64,000 bases of DNA from Chryseobacterium salivictor (GCF_004359195.1 NZ_CP037954.1:620001-684000); one strand, 5' to 3'. Positions 52,959 to 62,630 are shown, counted from the stretch's first letter. Translations and numbers: made by a program. The notes: a model not told the origin generated them from the letters alone.

Positions 52959-52976
52959 TGTTAATTATATTTAACA
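52959..52976 (-). promoter_or_regulatory. Shared susC promoter dyad, copy 1
   Basis: TGTTAA-N6-TTAACA perfect dyad, overlapped at its gene-proximal end by a CATATTTG -7-like box. The same dyad lies about 33 bases upstream of all three susC ATGs. Confidence 0.6.
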
Positions 52977-53035
52977 TAACCAAATTAAATATATGATTCA
53001 CATTATATGAAAACCCTTCGGGAATTATTATAAAT

Positions 53036-53117
53036 TTATCATTATTATGTCCTAATGATAAAAATACTACCACTCTATGCTTTTTTAAGATATTTATGAT
53101 AATTTTATCATAAATAT
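53036..53117. promoter_or_regulatory. Pair of TTATCAT/ATGATAA palindromes upstream of susC 1
   Basis: First dyad: TTATCATTA (53036-53044) / TAATGATAA (53053-53061), 8-base spacer. Second dyad: ATATTTATGATAA (53090-53102) / TTATCATAAATAT (53105-53117), 2-base spacer. Both contain TTATCAT and ATGATAA, so one regulator could bind both. Confidence 0.5.
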
Positions 53118-53240
53118 TTGATAAATTTTGTTTCCTCAGCATTTATTGAAAACTTTAAACTTAGTTTCCACAGGAAAGCACGAGGGTAAGGATTACTTAC
53201 AAATTTGGATTGAAAGTTTTGATAACGATAAACATAAAAA

Positions 53241-53260
53241 AACCGCCATTGCTGGCGGTT
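53241..53260 (-). terminator. Terminator of the second susCD operon
   Basis: AACCGCCA / TGGCGGTT hairpin with TTGC loop, followed on the minus strand by a T run. A nearly identical terminator ends operon 3 (58013-58034). Confidence 0.75.
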
Positions 53261-53313
53261 TCTCTTATTGAAAAAATTCTATTGAAGATTTACTGTATCT
53301 TTCAGATTAGCTT

Positions 53314-54825
53314 TTATAAATCATTTTGCTTCACCAATCCTTTAGAAGCATCAATTTCACCTTGTGGTATCAACCATGTCCATCTTTTGTCTCCTGCAGG
53401 AACAGTAAGCAAGTTGTTTGTTACAGCGGAGACCTGATTGGTACCCGTTCTGTCTAAAGGTAAGTTCAATCTTTTGAGATCTAGGAATCTGAAACCTTCC
53501 CCCCAAAGCTCCAGTCTTCTGCTATTAAGGATCTCATCGACATAAGCTTGACCGGTTGTGGTAGCGCCAGCATAAGAAGGGTTTCTATTTTTCTCGAATT
53601 CGTTAAAAACGATCTTAGATTGTGCCTCTTTATTATCTCTAGCCAAAGCTTCTGCTTCAATCAAGTACATTTCTGCTGCTCTCATGAATGGAATATCTCC
53701 TAAACTTGTATTATTATCAATCGCGCCAGATGAGTTTGTTGATAAGAATTTCTGAGAAGTGTAAGGCACTTTCAAATAAGTTGAAGGCAAATTAAGAGCT
53801 GTATGAGCGCCCGTCGGGTCAATAACTTGAGTTCTCACATCTGTAGTTGCAAACTTAGCGTACAATAAATTGTTCACTACTTTTGGAGCCTGACGAATCT
53901 GAGATGAGTTATAATTTCTAGACATATATGCCATAAAGTTTCCAAAATAATCAGAAGTGGTATCTAAAGGCTTATATCCCCATAACCATTCAGTATTATC
54001 ATAACTATTGAATCCTTTTTTATAATCAGCATTCGTCATTAATGCAAAACCAGCTCTCGCTTCTTTGGCATAAGTAGCCGCCTGTGAATATTTCCCTTGA
54101 GTTAAAGCTACTCTAGCCATCAAACCTTTTACAACGCTCGCATTAAAATGCGATTTATTTGTCCTTGCTTTACCAGAAAGCAATCCAAATGATGAAGTAA
54201 GATCATTATTGATAGAAGTATAAACTTCTTCTAATGACGCTCTAGGAATTGCTTCGAACTCTAGATCTAACCTTAACGGAACTCCCATTTGAGTATTATT
54301 ACCACCAGCAACATATCTATTTGCATAAATTTGAGAAAGCATGTAGTAAGAGAATGCTCTAAATGCATAAGCTTCACCCATTAATTTATCTTTAACAGCC
54401 TGATCACCTGCAACTGCTGGAGTTTTAAGGATTACGATATTGGCCATTCTGATCTGCTCATAATAGAAATCGTAAGGGTAAAATAAGTTTCCAGAGTTTG
54501 CATTGGCATTATCCAACCATCTGATTGTACTCACATACCAGTTTGGACCGGCAGCAGGGAAAATTAAATCCTCACCCATGACGTCCATATAAATCATAAT
54601 TCCGGTATTCCCGTTCTGACCCTGACTAGAGTTTTGTCTTAAATACATATTTCTATGCATTCCGTTAATAATAGTACTTATATTCTCGATAGAACCAGAA
54701 GCCAACTGCTCACTTACAGAATCTGTTGGACCTGTTTCCAAATAATCTCTGTCGCATGATGAAACCATGCTCAATACTACTGAAGCAGCAGCAAATAAGA
54801 TTGTTTTTTTATTAATAAATTTCAT
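53314..54825 (-). CDS. RagB/SusD family outer-membrane lipoprotein (operon 2)
   Basis: A 503-aa SusD partner. Lipobox SMVSSCDRDY (Cys about residue 24). SusD helices are seen in GEAYAFRAFSYYMLSQIYAN, and the C-terminal signature RRLELWGEGFRFLDLKRLNL is complete (about residues 436-456). It starts 11 bp after its susC. The substrate is unknown; sequence differs clearly from the SusD proteins of operons 1 and 3, so the three operons bind different ligands or have diverged long ago. Confidence 0.92.
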   Translation of the reverse strand: MKFINKKTILFAAASVVLSMVSSCDRDYLETGPTDSVSEQLASGSIENISTIINGMHRNMYLRQNSSQGQNGNTGIMIYMDVMGEDLIFPAAGPNWYVSTIRWLDNANANSGNLFYPYDFYYEQIRMANIVILKTPAVAGDQAVKDKLMGEAYAFRAFSYYMLSQIYANRYVAGGNNTQMGVPLRLDLEFEAIPRASLEEVYTSINNDLTSSFGLLSGKARTNKSHFNASVVKGLMARVALTQGKYSQAATYAKEARAGFALMTNADYKKGFNSYDNTEWLWGYKPLDTTSDYFGNFMAYMSRNYNSSQIRQAPKVVNNLLYAKFATTDVRTQVIDPTGAHTALNLPSTYLKVPYTSQKFLSTNSSGAIDNNTSLGDIPFMRAAEMYLIEAEALARDNKEAQSKIVFNEFEKNRNPSYAGATTTGQAYVDEILNSRRLELWGEGFRFLDLKRLNLPLDRTGTNQVSAVTNNLLTVPAGDKRWTWLIPQGEIDASKGLVKQNDL

Positions 54826-54836
54826 TTTTCGATTTT

Positions 54837-57770
54837 TTAAAAAGTTGTACTTAATCCAAAAGTAATAATTCTGGCACTAGAGTATCTAGGGTTTACAGTT
54901 CCGTTAAATGATTGGTAAGGCTCTAATCCCTGTCTTTTACTTGACAACCAGAGATTTTCACCACTTACAAATAGTTTCAGACTGTTTATTCCTACATTTT
55001 TCACTACATCTTTATTGAAGTTATATCCCAATGAAGCATTCCTCAACATCACATAACTTGCATCCACCAACCATCGGGAAGATCCTGCATTAGCTTCAAC
55101 TGCTGTAACTGAATTAAGTACCGGCACATCTGTTATTTGACCTGGAGTCGTCCATCTGTCTAACAAATCTACGTGTGCTGCTCCACCTTGTAGGTAAGAT
55201 ACCATTAGGCCTGCATAGTTCGTATCATAGATTTTACCACCAAACTGATAGTTAAATGCTGCTGACAACTCAAAATTCTTAACATTTAAAGTAGTAGAAA
55301 TATTCCCGAAGAAATCTGGAATTGCAGAACCTTGGTACTCATATTTAGCTTTTGCTTGTTTTGTTGTTACAAGCGTGCCATTCACGGTTCTAACATCTGC
55401 CGCTTTTAAATCCGGATATAAAGTCTGATCTAAGACATACAATGCTGCTCCATCACTAGAATCTACTCCATACCAAGTTTTCAGCCAGAACGCATACAGG
55501 TCTTTCCCCACCATCAATTTCTTACTTCCGTTAATAATTGACTCCTGTGGAAGTTTAGTAATCTCATTTTTGTAAGAGGTACCATAAGCATTAACGGTCC
55601 ATTTTACATTTTGGTTTTTGATTACATCTACACCGATTGTGAGCTCATATCCTTTATTGGTAACATTACCAACATTGGTCTGGATACTGTTTCCAGGAAT
55701 ACCAGGATTCAAAGGAGTTGGAACAGGGAAAAGAAGATCTCTTGTTTCTGAGTTATAGTATTCTATCGTCCCTCTTACGCGTCTGTTAAATAATTCAAAC
55801 TCCAAAGCGATATCTGACTGGGCTTTAGTTTCCCAGGAAATAGATGGATCCGCTACATTTGACAAAATAACTCCCGGTTCCGTACCATTATTATACCCTA
55901 AATCGAATACAGATTGGTAAGGATACCATGAAGATAAAGCATCGTTTCCTACTTCACCGTAAGACCCTCTTAATTTTAAGAGATTAATCGCTTTAATATT
56001 GCTGATGAAATTTTCTTTAGACATCACCCAACCTGCACCGGCAGACCAGAATGAAGCCCATCTAACATCTGTTGCGAATCTAGAAGAAGCATCCCATCTG
56101 ATAGATCCTTCTAATAAATATTTCTCAGAGAAGTTATATTTTAAGCTACCAAACCAGCTTTCTTTTGTTCTGGTGTCAATTTGAGAATTGATGCTTGTAT
56201 TGTCTACAAATCCACCAAATTCATACGCTCCAGCGACACTTTGGTTTCTTTTATAACCATATAAATAATCACGTAAAAAAGCACTGTTTTCATGACCTGC
56301 AAGAGCAGTAAAAGCATGATTACCAAAAGACTTGTCATACGTTAAAACTTGATTAAAAGTATAATCACGGTTAAAATAAGCAGTTCTTGAAGCAGACCCA
56401 ACACCGATAGCATCACCTATAAAAGTATTGGTAAAGATTTTATTAAGAGTTCCCCTATAGTTATATGCACCATTAGTTCTGAAGGTTAATTCAGGAAGTA
56501 ATTTCATTTCTGCATATACATTTCCTTGGGCATTATAAGTATTAGTGGTGTTATTATTTAATAATGTTTCCCAAACGATGTTACGTCCTGATGCTGCATC
56601 CGGACCTCTCATTGCACCGGCATCATAAAGCACTTCTCCATCTGGACCGTACATTCTTTCCCCGGTTACCGGATCATGCTGGTATGGGCTATAAATAGGC
56701 CCCATCCGTCTTGTCCAGGAATATGGATTAATAAAAGAAGAACTGCTGTCGACACCATCTACGGCATTACCGCCACTACTTACCGAAGCATTTAAGCTTG
56801 TTCCTAATTTCAACCAAGATTTAACTTGAGAATCAGCGTTAAGACGCAATCCGATTCTTTCGAAGTCTGATTTAGTAATATATCCTTCCTCTTTTAAATA
56901 ACTCAAAGAAGAAAAGTAAGTACTTTTATCATTACCACCTGTAAAGCTTAAGTTGTGATCCTGCCTAACTCCAACACCAATTAGAGGTTCCGCCCAGTCA
57001 AAATCATTGTATTTCAGTTGTGCATTAGGATTTAAAACCCCGTCTACAACTAACGTACTATTTGGTACGTTAAAAACATTAGTTTTTAAGTTTCCTGTTA
57101 TCAAGTTAGCAGAAGCCCAGGCGTTTGAGGCTGCAATACCTTCAGCTGGAGTTGACGTTCTTCTACCATTTCTCATTGCCTCCCAAGCTAACACATAATA
57201 ATCAGCAGGACCCACTCTGTCGTATTCTTTAATAAATCTACTGCTAATACCAGTACTGGTATTCAAAGTTATTTTTGAAGAATTTTTCTTACCTCTTTTA
57301 GTGGTAATCATAATTACTCCATTCGCAGCAGATGAACCATATAGTGAAGTCGACGCCGCATCTTTCAATACGTTCAAACTTTCAATATCGTTAGGATTAA
57401 TCGAATTCAAGTTTCCCGGAAAAGGAACACCATCTACAATAATTAAAGGCTCATTTGAAACTGAATAAGATCCCGTTCCTCTAATTCTAATAGAAATCCC
57501 ATCACCTGGTTGCCCACTACCGGAAGCAACTTGAATACCAGCACCAGCTCCGTCTAAAGCTTGCAGCACATTTGAAATTGGACGCTCCTCAATCTCTTTA
57601 GCACCAACCTGTACGTTTGCTCCTGTCAAAGTAGACTTTTTCTGAACACCATATGCAACAACTACAACCTCTTCGATATTCTGAGTTTTGGTTGAGTCCT
57701 TTTGCGCCATAACTGCCTGTCCTGTAAAAAACAAAACCCCGGCAGTTAAAACTTTTAATTTCACATTCAT
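54837..57770 (-). CDS. SusC/RagA TonB-dependent outer-membrane receptor (operon 2)
   Basis: A 977-aa TonB-linked receptor. The signal peptide is MNVKLKVLTAGVLFFTGQAV, then MAQ, close to that of operon 3. Then come NIEEVVVVAYGVQKKSTLTG and the plug (RPISNVLQALDGAGAGIQVA to MITTKRGKKNSS, about 55-170). The barrel ends with ITFGLSTTF. As in the others, the carboxypeptidase-regulatory N-domain is missing. It shares the promoter dyad. Confidence 0.93.
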   Translation of the reverse strand: MNVKLKVLTAGVLFFTGQAVMAQKDSTKTQNIEEVVVVAYGVQKKSTLTGANVQVGAKEIEERPISNVLQALDGAGAGIQVASGSGQPGDGISIRIRGTGSYSVSNEPLIIVDGVPFPGNLNSINPNDIESLNVLKDAASTSLYGSSAANGVIMITTKRGKKNSSKITLNTSTGISSRFIKEYDRVGPADYYVLAWEAMRNGRRTSTPAEGIAASNAWASANLITGNLKTNVFNVPNSTLVVDGVLNPNAQLKYNDFDWAEPLIGVGVRQDHNLSFTGGNDKSTYFSSLSYLKEEGYITKSDFERIGLRLNADSQVKSWLKLGTSLNASVSSGGNAVDGVDSSSSFINPYSWTRRMGPIYSPYQHDPVTGERMYGPDGEVLYDAGAMRGPDAASGRNIVWETLLNNNTTNTYNAQGNVYAEMKLLPELTFRTNGAYNYRGTLNKIFTNTFIGDAIGVGSASRTAYFNRDYTFNQVLTYDKSFGNHAFTALAGHENSAFLRDYLYGYKRNQSVAGAYEFGGFVDNTSINSQIDTRTKESWFGSLKYNFSEKYLLEGSIRWDASSRFATDVRWASFWSAGAGWVMSKENFISNIKAINLLKLRGSYGEVGNDALSSWYPYQSVFDLGYNNGTEPGVILSNVADPSISWETKAQSDIALEFELFNRRVRGTIEYYNSETRDLLFPVPTPLNPGIPGNSIQTNVGNVTNKGYELTIGVDVIKNQNVKWTVNAYGTSYKNEITKLPQESIINGSKKLMVGKDLYAFWLKTWYGVDSSDGAALYVLDQTLYPDLKAADVRTVNGTLVTTKQAKAKYEYQGSAIPDFFGNISTTLNVKNFELSAAFNYQFGGKIYDTNYAGLMVSYLQGGAAHVDLLDRWTTPGQITDVPVLNSVTAVEANAGSSRWLVDASYVMLRNASLGYNFNKDVVKNVGINSLKLFVSGENLWLSSKRQGLEPYQSFNGTVNPRYSSARIITFGLSTTF

Positions 57771-57802
57771 ATTAACACATTTTAATATTTAAGATGCAAA
57801 TA

Positions 57803-57820
57803 TGTTAATTAGTTTTAACA
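57803..57820 (-). promoter_or_regulatory. Shared susC promoter dyad, copy 2
   Basis: TGTTAA-AACTAA-TTAACA on the minus strand, with the same CATATTTG box position relative to the susC start as copies 1 and 3. Confidence 0.6.
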
Positions 57821-57867
57821 TGAGCAATAGAGAATTTCATTTTCTACTATAATAGTGTCCATTTATA

Positions 57868-57920
57868 TGTATATTTTGAGTATTAAAAACACATTATGCA
57901 TTTAATATTCAAAATATACA
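57868..57920. promoter_or_regulatory. Large palindrome upstream of susC 2
   Basis: 20-base arms (TGTATATTTTGAGTATTAAA at 57868-57887 and its inverted copy at 57901-57920) with a single mismatch and a 13-base loop. It lies about 100 bases upstream of the susC ATG. Confidence 0.55.
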
Positions 57921-58012
57921 CTCTTTAAGTAATTTTTAATCCATTCAAGCTCGCCTTTTTAATAATGTAATATTTAAAAAAAACATTATTTAGAATAATT
58001 ATAAACATAAAA

Positions 58013-58034
58013 AAACCGCCATTGCTGGCGGTTT
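58013..58034 (-). terminator. Terminator of the third susCD operon
   Basis: AAACCGCCA / TGGCGGTTT hairpin with TTGC loop. It shares over 20 bases of context with the operon 2 terminator (AACATAAAAAAACCGCCATT), suggesting a duplicated segment. Confidence 0.75.
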
Positions 58035-58081
58035 CTTTTGAAAAAATACATTTGATATTTCTTATCAAAATCTGACTTTAA

Positions 58082-59689
58082 TTAATAACCTGGATTTTGC
58101 TGAGCAGCCAAAACAGGATTAGCACTCGTTTCCAATGTTGGGATTGGCCATACATATTTATGATCAGCATAAGGAATAGCCGGGACATCAGTAGTTTTAT
58201 AAACATATGGAGTTCCGATTTGGTAATCCGCATAGGTTGGATTCTGACCATTTCTGTATTTCGCCGGAATTCCAACTGCTGGCGTAAGAGCATCCTGCTG
58301 TAATCTATGGATGGTGTTCCACCTCAATCCCTCTGCCAGGAATTCGATTCTTCTTTCCAGTAACACTGCATTTACAGCCGCCGCTGGTGTTGTGAAAGCA
58401 ACATACTGCTCTGTTGCAGGATTTGTTAGAGATCGGTTTCTCACCGAATTCAGGTCTGCCAAATACGTAGCATCACCCAACCTTGCCTTAGCCTCAGCTC
58501 TGTTCAGCAGAACTTCTGCATATCTTAAAAGCGGTGAAGCATCCGTCAAAGTACTTGTATCCTTGTATTTATTCGACAGCAGAAATGACGGTTGCGAAGG
58601 CTGAGTAGGAGTACCAGCAGTCATTACAGTTTTTACTAGATTGGCACCTCTTCGTTTATCTGTTGCCAGCCATGATGGCTGATTCCAGATTACAGGGCTG
58701 ATTGCGATTAAAGCTCTACCATTATATTGTGAAGCCAAAGCACCATTTACACTTGGATTGTTGGTTGCAGAATTTTCCAAAGAGAAAATACTTTCAGTAT
58801 TACCGTAATTGTTAGCAAAAGGAGTATTCGGATCCGCAGTCAGTGTATAAAGACCATTTAATTTATTGGCTTCTTCAATGACTTTCGGATAATCCGCTTT
58901 GCTTAAATACACTCTTGTTTTTAATGCAATCGCTGCCTCTTTAGTTGCGTATACTATGGCGTTTTTAGCAGATCTTGCCGCCTTAGAAGTCATCAACGTT
59001 TCTGCCTTATCTAAATCCGCTAAAAGCTGCGTGTAATTCGCGGCTACAGTTCCTCTTGGAAGACTTGCATTCTCTTCAATAGTTGGCAAAGAGTTGCTTG
59101 CTTTCAACCTATAAGGAACCCCAAGGTGCGATGCATCTGCAGTATGTTTATAAGGCCGCGCAAAGAAGTTAAGCAATTCATAATGACTGAATGCCCTAAA
59201 AAACAAAGCCTGTCCGATATAATCATTCCCTTCTGCTTCCGGAATAACTCCACTCTGAATAGCCTTGGTAACGCCTTCGATCACAAGATTAGCCCTGTTA
59301 ACTAGCCTGTAAGTATCTACCCAGTAGTACACGGTATTTAATGCCCCTGAAGGATCCCAAGTCCCTGTATAAGTTATTGCATAGAAAGAAGCTGTATTCA
59401 CCATATCTTCGCCCCTCATGTCGTTTTGCTGAAAATAAGCGGCACCAAAAGGATAACCCCTACCTGCGGATGATGGATTTGCGTTATTATACTGCCCGAT
59501 TGCCGCTGCCTGATACATCCCATTCACCGAGAGGATGATGTTTTCTTTGGAGCTGAAAGCCACCTCTTCACTAATCTGATTATGAGGTGTAAGTTCCATA
59601 ATATTCTCCCTGTTACAGCCGGTGAGAGTGAACGCAGCAACTGCCAGTGACAAAAAATACTTTTTTGTTTTGATATTTTTGATATTCAT
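58082..59689 (-). CDS. RagB/SusD family outer-membrane lipoprotein (operon 3)
   Basis: A 535-aa SusD partner with lipobox TLTGCNREN (Cys about residue 25), helices IGQALFFRAFSHYELLNFFA, and the C-terminal signature LERRIEFLAEGLRWNTIHRL (about residues 430-450). It lies 11 bp after susC. It ends in a conserved-looking AQQNPGY tail. Substrate unknown. Confidence 0.92.
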   Translation of the reverse strand: MNIKNIKTKKYFLSLAVAAFTLTGCNRENIMELTPHNQISEEVAFSSKENIILSVNGMYQAAAIGQYNNANPSSAGRGYPFGAAYFQQNDMRGEDMVNTASFYAITYTGTWDPSGALNTVYYWVDTYRLVNRANLVIEGVTKAIQSGVIPEAEGNDYIGQALFFRAFSHYELLNFFARPYKHTADASHLGVPYRLKASNSLPTIEENASLPRGTVAANYTQLLADLDKAETLMTSKAARSAKNAIVYATKEAAIALKTRVYLSKADYPKVIEEANKLNGLYTLTADPNTPFANNYGNTESIFSLENSATNNPSVNGALASQYNGRALIAISPVIWNQPSWLATDKRRGANLVKTVMTAGTPTQPSQPSFLLSNKYKDTSTLTDASPLLRYAEVLLNRAEAKARLGDATYLADLNSVRNRSLTNPATEQYVAFTTPAAAVNAVLLERRIEFLAEGLRWNTIHRLQQDALTPAVGIPAKYRNGQNPTYADYQIGTPYVYKTTDVPAIPYADHKYVWPIPTLETSANPVLAAQQNPGY

Positions 59690-59700
59690 ATTAATAATTT

Positions 59701-62580
59701 TTAGAAAGTTGCATTAATTCCGAAGGAAATTGTTCTTTGTCTTGGTACTGCATTATAATCCATTCCCAGATTTTCCATCTCAGGATCAATCCCTTTATAA
59801 TTGGTAAACATTATTGCATTCTGCACAACGCCATAAATCCTAAACTTAGTTAGATTGATACTGGACAGCATTGCAGGATCTAAGGAATAACCGAGGGTAA
59901 TGTTATCAATTTTCACGAAGTCACCCTTCTCCACAAATCTAGAAGTAGCCTGGCCATTTAAATTAATGAAATTTCCTCTACCTCCATGTAATTTCGGAGT
60001 CCAACCATCTCCAGGATTGCTGGCACTTTGCCATCTTCCTAAGATTTCAGATCCGTTGTTATAAAAGTCCTGGTTGAGCAATTCTCTTCTTGTAACATTA
60101 AAAATATTATTTCCCCCGCTAAATCTTGCCATTACACTAAAATCAAATCTCTTATATTGTAATGTCGTATTCACAGAACCAAAATAGGTTGGAAGCGTAT
60201 TCCCTAATATTTGTCTATCATCATTTGTCAATGAAGAAGCGGTTCCCAGGTTACCTGGATTGGTAGGATCAAATAAATAATAGCCCTGATTGGCAATATT
60301 CGCCTGCACCAAAGAACCATCAGCTTTATAGTACACCGGATTACCGTTTGCTGCATTCACTCCCCAATATTTATATCCGTAAAGGGATCTTAAAGATTCT
60401 CCTTCTCTGATAAGATAAGCGGTTTCGCCGTTTTGGGATTGAATAATATCCTTACCATCTACCAAACCTGTAACTTTATTATCCATTAAAGTCAAATTAC
60501 CTCCAATACTCCATTTCAGATTTTCATTTTTTAAGATATCAGCGTTCGCGGAAAATTCGAAACCACGATTCTCCATACTTCCAATATTTTTATTGACCGA
60601 ATTACCCGGAACCCCTAAAGAAGGCGATAATGGTACTGCAAGAATTAACCCGTCATTCTCATTAACAAAATAATCAGCACTAAATGTAATTCTGTTTTTC
60701 AATAATCCAAAGTCTGCACCTAAGTTTTTCTTTGTATTTGTTTCCCATTTAAGCTGATCATTCCCTGCCTGCGAGTAGCCAATACCATTATAATCAGCAT
60801 ATTTAAAACTATTATACAATCCTAAATATGGATAATTTCCAATATCGGTATTTCCCACTTTTCCATAAGATGCCCTCAGTTTCAATTCAGAAAGCGTGTT
60901 AAGATCCTTCATAAAACCTTCATTTGAAACTGTCCATCCCAAGGAAACTCCTGGGAAATTACCCCATTTATTCGCCGTTGGTAAAGAAGACAAACCATCT
61001 CTTCTGATTGTTCCCTGAACAAAGTATTTATTCGCAAAATTATAGCTCAATCTTGCAGCATAAGAAATTAGACCGTTCTCCGTAGCACCTCCACCGGAAT
61101 ATTGAGTTGCATATGAACCAGAAATCACCCCTACATCACCAAAGAAATCAGAGGACAATCCCTGACCATCAGCAAAAAAACTGTTTGTTTTCTGCTTTTG
61201 GTATTCATTAACCAAAACCACATTTAAGTTATGTGATCCAAATGTTTTGTTAAAGTTCAGGATATTTTGAATATTCCACCGATCAAGGTTCAGGTAATTA
61301 TTATCGATATACCCTCCTCTTGAAAAACCGTCACCGTGAACCCTATTCCAATAGAGAAACCCGGTAGTGACAGAACGGTCTTTACTTACTTGCAGTTTGT
61401 AATCTAACCAGTCAGTAATTTTCACATCTCCCGCTATACTCCCAATAAATCTGGAAAGATCAGAAGTGTATTTATTATTATTCACAACATAAGCGATGTT
61501 TGTAAGATCACTGGTAATTGGGATTAAGTTATCCCATTGACCAACTCTGCTTACGGTGCCTTGCGTATAAATATTATAACCAGTAGGTGTTCTGGTATCA
61601 TATATCGGTGTATTAGGCAATTGACGCACTGCACTAAACATTGCTCCGGAAATTGAATTATATCCATTATTCAATCCTTTATAAGATGTTTCCGAGTAGG
61701 CAAAATTAGTACTGAGTTTAAACCAATCTGTAACCTTTTGATCGGCGTTCATTCTCAGTGAAATTCTCTCCATGGCATTTGGGGTAATCACCCCTTCCTG
61801 CTTTGTATATCCTAGAGATGCGTAATAGTTACCCTTTCCGAGCCCACCAGTCATCGACAAGAAATGATCGGTCTGCGTACCTGCTCTAAGCACCGCTTTT
61901 TGCCAATCAGTATTATAATCGCTTCCTTTAGCCCATACTGTTCCAGCTGCTTTTGCTTTTTCATTAGAAATTGTCAAGAAGTCGGGAGTCTCCAGTAGAT
62001 CCAATTTCTTCACTACACTTGCTACACTGAACATGTTATTATAAGATACCGTAAATTTTCCGTTTTTCCCTTTTTTTGTAGTAATCAAGACAACCCCATT
62101 AGCGGCGCGAGAGCCGTAAATTGCAGTTGCTGCCCCATCTTTCAGCACGGTCATCGATTCAATATCAGCGGGATTAATATCCGCCAATGCATTGGTGTAA
62201 GTATTCCCGCCACCGGTATCGCCGGCAAAAATAGGAACTCCATCAACCACATATAATGGCGATGTACCAGACGTTATCGTATTCACCCCCCGAATACGCA
62301 CTGTTGGCGCTCTGCCAATATCGCCTGAGCTACTTACCACCTGTACGCCCGATGCCCGACCCGCTAATTGCGCTTCGAACGTAGGAGTATTCAAATTGGC
62401 GATATCACTTCCTTTCACGGTTGTAATAGAGGAAGTTACATCTGCCTTCTTTTGGGTCCCATAGCCGACTACAACAACCTCCTCAATATTTTGAGTTTTA
62501 GTTGAGTCCTGCTGTGCCACTAACGCCTGTCCTGTAAAAAACAAAACACCTGCGGTCAAAATTCTTAATTTCACATTCAT
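59701..62580 (-). CDS. SusC/RagA TonB-dependent outer-membrane receptor (operon 3)
   Basis: A 959-aa TonB-linked receptor: signal peptide MNVKLRILTAGVLFFTGQAL, then VAQ; TonB-box-like NIEEVVVVGYGTQKKADVTS; plug from FEAQLAGRASGVQVVSSSGD to LITTKKGKNGKF (about residues 65-180); barrel to the final ISFGINATF. Its N-terminal 40 residues are almost the same as in operon 2, showing common descent. It shares the promoter dyad and has in addition a TTGTGA-N6-TCACAA site upstream. Confidence 0.93.
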   Translation of the reverse strand: MNVKLRILTAGVLFFTGQALVAQQDSTKTQNIEEVVVVGYGTQKKADVTSSITTVKGSDIANLNTPTFEAQLAGRASGVQVVSSSGDIGRAPTVRIRGVNTITSGTSPLYVVDGVPIFAGDTGGGNTYTNALADINPADIESMTVLKDGAATAIYGSRAANGVVLITTKKGKNGKFTVSYNNMFSVASVVKKLDLLETPDFLTISNEKAKAAGTVWAKGSDYNTDWQKAVLRAGTQTDHFLSMTGGLGKGNYYASLGYTKQEGVITPNAMERISLRMNADQKVTDWFKLSTNFAYSETSYKGLNNGYNSISGAMFSAVRQLPNTPIYDTRTPTGYNIYTQGTVSRVGQWDNLIPITSDLTNIAYVVNNNKYTSDLSRFIGSIAGDVKITDWLDYKLQVSKDRSVTTGFLYWNRVHGDGFSRGGYIDNNYLNLDRWNIQNILNFNKTFGSHNLNVVLVNEYQKQKTNSFFADGQGLSSDFFGDVGVISGSYATQYSGGGATENGLISYAARLSYNFANKYFVQGTIRRDGLSSLPTANKWGNFPGVSLGWTVSNEGFMKDLNTLSELKLRASYGKVGNTDIGNYPYLGLYNSFKYADYNGIGYSQAGNDQLKWETNTKKNLGADFGLLKNRITFSADYFVNENDGLILAVPLSPSLGVPGNSVNKNIGSMENRGFEFSANADILKNENLKWSIGGNLTLMDNKVTGLVDGKDIIQSQNGETAYLIREGESLRSLYGYKYWGVNAANGNPVYYKADGSLVQANIANQGYYLFDPTNPGNLGTASSLTNDDRQILGNTLPTYFGSVNTTLQYKRFDFSVMARFSGGNNIFNVTRRELLNQDFYNNGSEILGRWQSASNPGDGWTPKLHGGRGNFINLNGQATSRFVEKGDFVKIDNITLGYSLDPAMLSSINLTKFRIYGVVQNAIMFTNYKGIDPEMENLGMDYNAVPRQRTISFGINATF

Positions 62581-62612
62581 ATTAACATATTTTAATATTT
62601 AATTGGCAAATA

Positions 62613-62630
62613 TGTTAATAAAATTTAACA
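62613..62630 (-). promoter_or_regulatory. Shared susC promoter dyad, copy 3
   Basis: TGTTAA-ATTTTA-TTAACA perfect dyad on the minus strand, overlapping by two bases the CATATTTG -7-like box at 62607-62614. Confidence 0.6.

Larger units (their letters stand above)
52926..53313. other. 388-bp intergenic region between susCD operons 1 and 2
   Basis: Holds the shared promoter dyad of operon 1 (52959-52976), two strong palindromes (53036-53061 and 53090-53117) and the terminator of operon 2 (53241-53260). No ORF is supported. Confidence 0.6.
57771..58081. other. 311-bp intergenic region between susCD operons 2 and 3
   Basis: Contains the shared promoter dyad (57803-57820), a 20-bp-arm palindrome (57868-57920) and the terminator of operon 3 (58013-58034). 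No ORF is supported. Confidence 0.6.
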
